From: Pleurostoma richardsiae
Taxonomy: Eukaryota; Ascomycota; Sordariomycetes; Calosphaeriales; Pleurostomataceae
Assembly (NCBI GenBank): GCA_030052745.1
Contig: JANBVO010000061.1
Location: 98,810-162,809 of the forward strand
Direction: 5' to 3'
DNA: 64,000 nt
Of this stretch, positions 55,748-64,000 are shown piece by piece. The translations under genes were made by a program, and so were the position numbers. The notes beneath the pieces were generated by a model. That model had not been told where the DNA came from. It saw only the letters and a list, made by a program, of their open reading frames with translations, and did not search any database. Positions within the stretch are counted from its first letter, which is position 1; every line of letters starts with the position of its first letter.

Positions 55748-56676
55748 AGGATTCAGCGGGGGCTGTTACCAGATAAGTCGTGTTTTGCGTCTTGCCCGCT
55801 TTCCTTTCATCTCTGTGTGGTGTCAAGGTAGCATCTCTCACTTTTCCCCGGCTTTGGTAGAGTGGCACAGGCGTGAGAGTGAATGACGATGATTGTCAGA
55901 CTCGCAGTAGGTACTTCAGGCCTCCTGTGACGTAATATGTTGACGGTAGGAGTCACAGAGACAAACAGACTGGTGGTGCACCCAAATTAAGCTTATTGGG
56001 CGCAGCCGGCCAGCTGAGAATTCGGGGGCCACCGCGCTGAATGACCTGCTCTTCGACTCTGGTGCAGCTGACCTTCAGCTGGAAGCCCTACTGAAGAGAG
56101 ATCGATTGTGATATGATGGTATCGTCTCCTAAGCAGCTTTTTGAATACCAGCCCCAGCTTGGTGAATGTATCTGAGCCCGTTCAGTTTATTGTCTAGTAA
56201 AACACACAGATATACCTACCCCCTTATGACAAGATTATTCGTTCCCAGGGCCCGATAGCCAGATTGTTGGGCGACATTGTAGGTGCTTCAGTGGGCATCT
56301 TTACCTCCATGAATGCCGAGAAAACTCAGCCACAGGCTTGCGCCACAGAGTCTGTTGTGGCTCGTCCGGCCAAGATTGAGAGTTGAGTACAACAGTAGGT
56401 ACCCTGGGTAGTACCTTAGGTAAGGTGGGCTAGCCTCCTTTCTTATTCCGGTCTAGCGCCGATCTGTCGCGCTCGACCACAGAGGAGGCTGAACTTCTAT
56501 CCCGTACCAAGATCGGGCTTCCCTCGCTACAGCTTCGCATCACCGTCTGTCCGTTCCGCAAAGCTCATTGACGCTTGAATTTGAGAAGGTTTCCGTTTGC
56601 GCCCCGAAGTTTTCTCTGTGTCTCTGATCACAGCGCCACTTCTCCATTCTACCTAGCCTCGCAGCTCTTCGGAAAA
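55748..56676. other. Divergent promoter region
   Basis: 0.93 kb between two start codons. A GTAGGTACC/TACCTTAGGTAAGG cluster lies at about 56395-56425. No gene. Confidence 0.5.
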
Positions 56677-57989
56677 ATGGGCAAGAAGAAGCGTGGTCAC
56701 CCCGATGTCGAGGAGCTTCTCGCGAGGCCCTGGTGCTACTACTGTCAGTCCACAGGCGAGCGCTCGTGGCGCATTTCACGCTGACTCCTCGCAGGCGAAC
56801 GTGACTTTGAAGATCTCAAGCTTCTGATATCCCACCAGAAGGCGAAGCACTTCAAGTGCGACCGATGCGGCCGACGTCTAAATACAGCTGGAGGTATGTC
56901 TACCTGCATTCTCTGCATGCTCGCGCTGTATCGCATCTTCTGGCCCACCTTCACTAGGATCTCTATGTGCTCCTTCTGACGTATGATTGTTGCAGGTCTC
57001 TCTGTCCATATGAACCAGGTCCACAAGGAGTCCCTCAGCAGCGTCGAGAACGCGCTTCCGAACCGGCAAGGCCTCGATGTCGAGATATTCGGCATGGAAG
57101 GCGTCCCCGAGGACATTGTCGCCCAGCACAACCAGCGCATCATCCAGAATTTCTATCAGGCACAAGCAGAGCGGCACGCCGCAACCGGAAACCCCCCTCC
57201 CGGCCAGCAGGGACCGACGAAGAAGATCAAGATGGAGAGCACGGATGAGATCAAGAAGAGATTAGCAGAGCATCGTGCTAAGATCGCCGCGCAGAAGGCG
57301 GGTGGTGTCAATGGTAGTCATGGAAACACACCTGGAGATAGGGGTAGCCCTGGCCAGAGCGCAAGTCCCGGCGCATTCGTCAGTCATCCTCCCCACGGTC
57401 CTCCATCCTTGTCAGCTAACAATTGTCCCAGAACTCGCCATTCCAGCCGCCCCAGCCTGGCTTTGACTATCAACAGCAGTACGCACAGCCTGGCTTCCCG
57501 GCTACTACATCTCAATTCCCCCCGCCCGGCCAGACTTTTCCGCCAGCCTACCCGTCTGGCCCATCTCCGCCACCTGGAGGTTTCAATCAATATCCTCCCA
57601 CGACGCTGCCTTCGCGGCCCCCCGGTCTACCCTCCACACCAGCCCTGCCTCAGCGTCCTGGATACCCAGGCAACTACTATCCTGGCGCACCCAATCAGCC
57701 AGGCTTCCCGGGAGCCTCGACAGTTGACGAACTCGTGGCTGGCGCCGCTCGTGGTGGTGCCCAGGGTGACGATATTGACCAACTCATCCGCATGGCCGAG
57801 GCGGGAATCAAGCCCCCAAGAAAGGAGGACGGTACAGTGCCAGCTGCTGAGGAACACGGCGCGGCCCTGGAGAAGAGAGGCAAGAAGGACAAGGATAAAA
57901 ACATGCGTATGGTGTACGCGGACACGGAGGTCAGCCCAGAGGAAAAAATGGCGAGAATGCCCAGGTACGCCTTCGTCCCCGAGGCATGA
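56677..57989 (+). CDS. BuGZ/ZNF207-type C2H2 zinc-finger protein
   Basis: Exons 56677-56743, 56795-56893, 56996-57378 and 57432-57989; 368 residues. Two N-terminal C2H2 fingers closely match animal ZNF207/BuGZ: Cys20-Cys23-His36-His41 ('WCYYCERDFEDLKLLISHQK') and Cys44-Cys47-His60-His65. 'QVHKESL' and 'VEIFGMEGVPEDIV' follow. The middle is a Pro/Gly/Gln/Tyr-rich low-complexity region, like the phase-separating part of BuGZ. Near the C-terminus 'YADTEVSPEEKMARMPRYAF' resembles the GLEBS motif that binds Bub3. A role in spindle assembly or Bub3 loading, or in splicing, is expected from the family. The fourth exon's acceptor (CCCAG at 57431) is supported by frame only. Confidence 0.88.
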
Positions 57990-59697
57990 TTCTTTGCTGT
58001 TGGTGGTTGCATTTACTCGACGCGGGCGGGAAAACCGATGGCTATCAACTGCTGGCATTGCGCGGGCTGTATATCTTGGGAGTGCGGGCTCCAGCACTGC
58101 CGCTGATTCGACTTGGGCTCGAGTTACGACCTCATCGGCTCTGGTCAAGAGCACCATTCGGGCGAGGTAAGACCTACTAAGTATGACGCTCTTGTTCTTC
58201 TTCGTCACGGTGTCTTAACAGCAATTGGACGAGCGTAAGTCCCGGGGAATAAAAATGGTTTTTTTATTTGATACCACTCCGTCATCTTCGTGAATTGGCA
58301 AAGTCGAAGTTGTTATCTGATCGCCATCTCTCTCATCGCTTGGATAGTCACGTCCTAGAGTCTCTCACACACTCCAGATCATCGGGAGCCTACAGTTGGC
58401 TTTGCTGGAGTAAGCTCAGCTCGGACTCAATATGTCTATTTCCAAGAGGAGCAGGGGGGTCACGTAATGTTAGAAGGCGGAAGAATCACTCAGTTGTCTC
58501 GGTTGTCGGGGTCCGGAACACGTTGCTCCTCTGCGTGCTCGAGCTATCCATATGGGGGAAGAAATGCAACGCAGGAGAACGATGCTTTGATCGCGGCTAA
58601 ATGCATTCATCCTGACTGCTCTCCCAAAACCCCACTGCCCCTGGCTCTTCATTTCCCCGCACCGAGGAGGAGGACGCAGAGCTGGGCATCGTTCGCACTC
58701 ACGCACATTTGACTCTTCAAGACCATGTACTGCGTACGCTGGAAACCAGAGCAGCGGGTCCAGAGTCATTGATTACTCGCTCATTGCTGAGACATTGACA
58801 AAACCGTCTGTGCGTTTATGCTGGCTCCAGCAGTGTCTTTGAGCGTCGAGGCCAGACTCAGAGCAAACATTCACTGCTACCGCGTACTCATCACACACAA
58901 CTCCGTATCTTGGGCAGTTATCAAGTGCCCGAGTGTCCAAAGCTGGAGGATCAGCGTTATGGCGAATGCGGGGAAGGGAGCAGGGGCCAGCGGAACGACG
59001 GCTTCTTATTCCTTGCTGCCAAGCTCGCAGCAGTTGAGCCCATCACGCCAGCTGCCAGGACGTTCTCCACGTCTGTCACGAGGAGAAACAGTGTCTGTCT
59101 CCTCCAATGCCTAATCAACCCCGATAACGCCTAAGGCGGGATCGAGACTAGGTTCTTTCCAACTGGACCCCAAGTTCTACTTTACCCGTCAGCCCGGCCA
59201 CAATGGGCTTGTCCAACAGTGACCTTGCTGGTGACCTACTCCAAGTGGCGACAGACTCCCAATCAAGACCTCCAAACAACGTTATGCTCATGCATAGCAC
59301 GGTACTCGTTCCTTAACTTGGAAGCGAGGATGCAACATCACCACGATGCTCGTCTGTGGGCTCTGTCTATTTTGCCAGGAGCTAGTCTAAGATCCCTCCC
59401 GATGGAGTCGAACCGCGGTCGCGCCCGCATCCCCAGGTACACCGGCCTTGCATATCCGGCTCTCTGGATATGTGATAATGTTTATATTGCCGGGCCACTT
59501 CCCCGATTTCTGCTTCAGAAGAACCTTTGTTTGCTACGTCATGCCGAACGCGCTGCTGCGATCTGTCTCATGCGCTCCCAGCTTCCCCTTTGTGGGACAC
59601 ATCTCTTTCCATCAGCTTCAATCACTTGGCCTCTTCCTACAGCCAATTGGATGCCCTTTTCCGTAGCTCGGAAGAGGGGAGTTCCAAGGTCGGCAAA
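57990..59697. other. Intergenic, GH115 promoter side
   Basis: 1.7 kb without recognisable genes. The final few hundred bases before the ATG at 59698 probably carry the promoter of the secreted glucuronidase. Confidence 0.45.
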
Positions 59698-62600
59698 ATG
59701 AAGACATGTCTTTTCCTCGCGCTCACTGGCGCAGCCTCCCTCGCCGCGGCGCTGGGCCAGCAGCCCATTGTCACGTTCGCCAACTCGACCGGCACCTTTC
59801 AAATCGCTGGTGACTCCGTGTCGGTTGGTCAGATCCTCGTCTCCAGTAACGACTACTGGGGAGTCATCCGAGCTGCTCAGGATCTCGCTCTAGACTTCGG
59901 CAGGGTGACAGGAACAAACTACACACTGAGCAGCGGCGTCAATGGGTCGGCGCCTGTGACGTACCAGTATAAGCCGGTTAATAACAAGAACAATACCTTT
60001 GTGAGTGCTTCATTCGGCAGCATTGCGCCACACAATGGCAGCGAACCGTTCAAGTCTCGCTGTGTGAAGAATCGTGTCTAGCCCTAACTGTCAGGGCAAC
60101 TTGGAGACAGTCCCCGGCCATAGTTGAAGGCAGCTAAGAATGCAGTTAGCAATACAGGCAGTTACTAATAGACGTTGAGCAGTACACCACGACCAGCACG
60201 CAGAACTTACTCGGACCAAACTTCACGGACTTCTCAGCGTCCAGTGTGGTTGTCATCGCCGGCACTATTGGCCACTCAACGCTGATTGACAACCTCGTCT
60301 CAGCCGGGACGCTAGATGTGAGAGACATCGATGGGCAGTGGGAGAGCTTTGTCAGTCAGCTCGTCAGAAACCCGGCGCCCGGTGTCTCACAGGCCCTTGT
60401 GATTGCTGGAAGCGACCCTCGCGGCACCATCTACGGCATCTACGACATCAGCGAGCAGATTGGTGTCAGCCCGTGGTATTTTTGGGCGGATGTCCCGGTC
60501 ACGCAGAATGCGAAAGTTTACGTCTTACCAGACAGGAAAGTTCAGGGCCCGCCTTCTGTCAAGTACCGCGGCTTCTTCCTTAATGATGAGCAGCCGGGCT
60601 TGACCAACTGGGTCGCGTGAGTGCTCCGCCCTAAGCCGAAAAGAAAACTGTCCCTTGCTAAGAAATGTAGATCAAACTTCCCCGATGCGGCCAGCGGTGC
60701 CGCGGGTTATGGTCCCGGCTTCTACTCGCTCCTGTTCGAGCTCCTTCTGCGACTGCGCGCCAACTACTTGTGGCCGACGATCTGGGGCAGCATGTTCGAG
60801 GTCGACTTCCCGGAGAACCAGCCCCTGGCGGACGCGTACGAGATTGTGCTCGGTAGCTCGCACACTGAGCCCCTGATGCGGGCGCAGAACGAGTTCGGTA
60901 CCTTTTACAAGGGACCCTGGGCGTACAACCTCAACAACGCAACCATCGACGACTACTTCCGCTACGGCGTCGAGCGAGCTCGCCCCTATGCACGCAACTC
61001 GCTGTGGACGATGGGCATGCGTGGCACGGGCGACACTGCCATCGAGGGGCTCGGCGTCGACGCCATCGTAAGCATGCTGGAGACTCTGGTTGCGAATCAG
61101 CAGCGCATCATCGTAGACGGTCTCGACGTCAACATCTCAACGGTGCCGCAGATGTGGTGTCTGTACAAGGAGGTGCAGACGTACATCTTCGAGGGTCTCG
61201 AGGTGCCTGAGGACATTACCTTGCTGTGGTCCGACGACAACTGGGGCAACGTGCGGCGGTTGCCGCTGAGGAACGAGACGGACAGGCCGGGCGGCGCGGG
61301 CATATACTACCACTTTGACTACGTCGGTGACCCGCGCAACTACAAGTGGATCAACACGGTCCAGCTGGCCAAAACGGCAGAACAAGTAAGTTCTCTCAGG
61401 TTTCCAAGGTGGGAACATCTCAAGGTGTGTCACTAACGTAGTTGGACAGATGCACATGGCGTACTCCCGTGGCGCCGACCGCATCTGGATTGTCAACGTG
61501 GGCGACCTGAAGCCGCTCGAGATTCCCATTAGCCACTTCCTGGACATGGCCTACGACACCGACCGGTGGGGCGTCGACACTTCGGGCGACTGGGCGGCGG
61601 CGTGGGGGGCTCGGGAGTTCGGACCAGAGCTGGCGGCGAACATCTCAGACCTGGTGGTTAAGTACGGCATGTATGCTAATCGGCGCAAGTTCGAGCTCGT
61701 CGAGCCGGAGACATACTCGGTGATCAACTACAACGAGGCCGATGCCGTACTAGAACAGTGGGCGCTGCTAGCGGAGCAGGCGCTGGCTGTTTACGAGAAG
61801 CTGAATGAGACGGCCCAGCCGGCCTTCTTCCAGATGATTCTGCACCCCATTCAGGCCGGCGAGATTGTGTATAAAATCTACATCGGGGCCGCCAAGAATC
61901 TGCTGTATGCTGGACAGAAGCGCAACTCTGCGAACGATGTTATCAACGCGGTGCTGAACGCGAGCACGGACGATGCTAACCTGACGTCGACGTGGGATCG
62001 CTTGCTGGACGGGAAGTGGGAGCATATGCTGGATCGTGCGTCTTCCATTCAGACACTACGAGGTCGTTGTCGTGGTCGCATATACTGACCTTCCTTATAG
62101 AGACCCATCTGGGGTATGACGGCTACTGGCAGCAGCCCATGCGGAATACCCTTCCGGCCATGTCCTACGTTCAGACCGCGTTCGTGTCTCTGGCTGGCCA
62201 TGTCGGTGTTGGTGTAGAGGGCTCTAACGCAACGGTTCAAGGCGACGACAAGTACCATTCCAATAGCGGCAATAACCTCGCCGTGCCTCCTCTTGATCCC
62301 TACGGGCCGATCACACGCTACTTTGATGTCTTCTCCCGCGGCACGAACTCGTGCACATGGACGGCATCACCTTGGCAACCGTGGGTGAAGCTGTCGCAGT
62401 ACAATGGCACAGTCGGCCCGCAGAACGGAACCGACTCGCGCGTTTACATCTCCATTGACTGGGACGACGCGCCGCCAGCACCCAATGTCACAATTGTGAA
62501 CATCAACATCACCAACGGCTGCAGGGCCGCCGGCTTTGACAAGTACGCGTACTCAAATCCGATGGTGCAGATTCCGGTTCAGCACCGGTATGTGCCGTCC

Positions 62601-63419
62601 AACTTCACAGAAGGGTTTATCGAGTCGGACGGGCACGTCTCGATTCTAGGCCCGCACTATCAGACCATCGTCCGGCCACCTAGCAACACGTCGCTGCTCA
62701 ACGCCTCTTCCTCCTCCTCCTCAGCCACTAAGAATGTGACATACCACACGTTCGCGGACCTTACTCGCACGGGTGACGGCGTCGGGCTGTGGCCACAGAA
62801 CACGGACAAGCTGACAATCGAGACTGCGCCAGCGCTGGAGTACCAACTGTACCTGTTCTCCAACTCGAGTGCGGCCAACGTGACGGTGTTCATATCGCCG
62901 TCGCATAACTACCTGGGCGATCAGACCCCGCTCTCCTACGCCATCGCGCTGTACCCCACCGGTGGGACACCTAAGCCCGTGACGGTGACGCCCGTGGGCC
63001 GGACGGTGGGCGCGGCGCTGCCAGACGGTTGGGGTTACGCGGTGGCGGACGGGGTCTGGGGCCGGGTCGGCAATTATACGACCAGCCGGTTCAATGTGAC
63101 GCAGGAGGGGGCGTACACGCTGCGGATCTGGGCGCTGGTGCCGAGCGTCATTGTGCACAAGGTGGTGGTAGACATGGGCGGGGTGAGGCCCAGCTACCTG
63201 GGGCCGCCGGAGAGCTTCCTGCTAGGGAGGGACGCAGCGGGGAAGCGCAACGGGACGAGCTTCGAGAACGAGGTAGGCACCTTAGGCGGCACGGGGGATG
63301 GGAACGCAACGAGGGTGGTAGCCGAGGAGGAGAGCGGCGGGGCGGGGAGGCTCGGCGAGGGGCCCAGGGAAGGTTTTGTGATCGTGGCGATGGCGATGCT
63401 GGCGGTGCTGCTCGTGTAG
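59698..63419 (+). CDS. Secreted GH115 xylan alpha-1,2-glucuronidase
   Basis: Exons 59698-60000, 60183-60616, 60671-61385, 61450-62035 and 62101-63419; 1118 residues with consistent phases. A signal peptide is clear ('CLFLALTGAASLAAALG'). Family blocks include 'VVIAGTIGHS', 'LVIAGSDPRGTIYGIYDIS', 'VKYRGFFLNDEQPGLTNWVA', 'LLLRLRANYLWPTIWG', 'LGSSHTEPLMRAQNEFG', 'TMGMRGTGDTAI', 'LLWSDDNWGN' and 'DRIWIVNVGDLKPLEIPISHF' (21 in the protein; key part 'WIVNVGDLKPLE'). GH115 enzymes remove (4-O-methyl-)glucuronic acid from internal xylose of glucuronoxylan. Many N-glycosylation sequons are present. Unlike a simple secreted enzyme, the C-terminus ends in a hydrophobic tail 'GFVIVAMAMLAVLLV' after a Gly/Glu-rich linker, as in GPI-anchored proteins. 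The first intron (182 bp) is longer than the other GH115 introns (54-65 bp). Confidence 0.93.
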
Positions 63420-64000
63420 GCAGCATACCATGACTTCTGTGAAGGGACATGAGAGTGTGAACGCGTGCACATGTACACGGCAACTTCATCTTCATAGTAA
63501 CTGGCAAGTACTGATCCGCATTCGTATACTCCGAGGAAATGCAGGCTGGTTCGGCATAAGCGCCCTTACGACTCACCGAGATGCAAGTCTACTTCCCTCT
63601 GTGATTCTTCCTTTCTTCTATTATTTCCGCCGGCCGCTGTGAAGCCACAGTCCGCGTTGCATGCCGACTCACGATACACACATCTAGAAGCGGAGGACAT
63701 GCACAGCGAAGGGACAACGACCCAGGGAGAACTCGAGGAGCCGGTCACCGCTGTGGTCGGGTCGTGGAGGGCCCAGAGACAACCAGCAGCAGCCCACACG
63801 CCTTGCAAGAATGACTGATCCTTGCTACTGTCTATTGCAAGCTCGTGTTCGCCCCCCACTTTTTTTCATTCCCCCACACACGTCGGATCTCAAGATGACC
63901 AAATACACGATTTTATCTGTTCTAAGATAGATATCTCGTCCAATTCTACGTTGTTCGGTTTCTAGTTATATTTGATATGTAGGTCTAACTGTTACGTACT
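63420..64000. other. 3' flank of the GH115 gene
   Basis: 581 bp to the window end; no gene recognised. Confidence 0.5.

Noticed and set aside
59395-59440. tRNA-like T-loop (GGTTCGACTCC on the minus strand)
   Set aside because: The five-base stem on either side of the loop does not pair, and no anticodon or acceptor arm can be folded around it.

Overview
This is nuclear DNA of a filamentous ascomycete (Pezizomycotina, most likely a Sordariomycete). The evidence is eukaryotic genes with many short GT-AG introns (about 45-120 bp), a Zn2Cys6 regulator with a fungal-type middle domain, a LaeA-like methyltransferase, DUF3818-type and GH115 proteins, and repeated TAGGTA/TACCTA motifs between genes. 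I built all gene models by hand from splice signals, reading-frame continuity and family resemblance. Nineteen protein-coding genes are supported.

Left part (0.8-10.7 kb): a stand-alone MetE-type cobalamin-independent methyltransferase (-); a lactose-permease-like MFS sugar transporter (-) transcribed divergently from a GH2 LacZ/LAC4-type beta-galactosidase (+) across a 1.2 kb shared promoter; and a classical SDR oxidoreductase (-). The transporter/hydrolase pair has the same head-to-head layout as yeast LAC12-LAC4 and looks like a lactose or beta-galactoside utilisation module.

Centre-left (12.1-29.0 kb): a phenylacrylic/sorbic acid decarboxylation locus. A UbiX/Pad1 flavin prenyltransferase (+) and a UbiD/Fdc1 decarboxylase (+) flank a Zn2Cys6 transcription factor (-), like the padA-sdrA-fdc locus of Aspergillus niger. 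The promoters of the prenyltransferase and the decarboxylase each carry four CGG triplets at exact 8-bp spacing (CGG-N5-CGG arrays) and share an identical 16-mer in opposite orientation. This is the strongest new signal in the window, a likely site for the regulator encoded between them. Accessory genes follow: a TauD-like Fe(II)/2-oxoglutarate dioxygenase, an UNC93-like MFS protein, an NAD-dependent epimerase-like protein, a LaeA-like methyltransferase, a FAR-17a/AIG1-like membrane protein and a small cupin. Whether they belong to the same pathway is unproven.

Centre (29.8-36.1 kb): cactin (splicing factor) and an mcnB-like forkhead transcription factor with a very long 5' region. From 36.15 to 44.1 kb there is an 8 kb stretch between two convergent genes in which I find no convincing gene.

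Right part (44.1-63.4 kb): the NHEJ factor XLF/Nej1, a conserved-looking protein of unknown function, a class I CPD photolyase with two possible starts, a single-pass membrane protein with an apparent frameshift, a PX-associated/DUF3818 protein, a BuGZ/ZNF207-type zinc-finger protein and a secreted GH115 alpha-glucuronidase. No rRNA, tRNA, CRISPR array or intact transposon was recognised.
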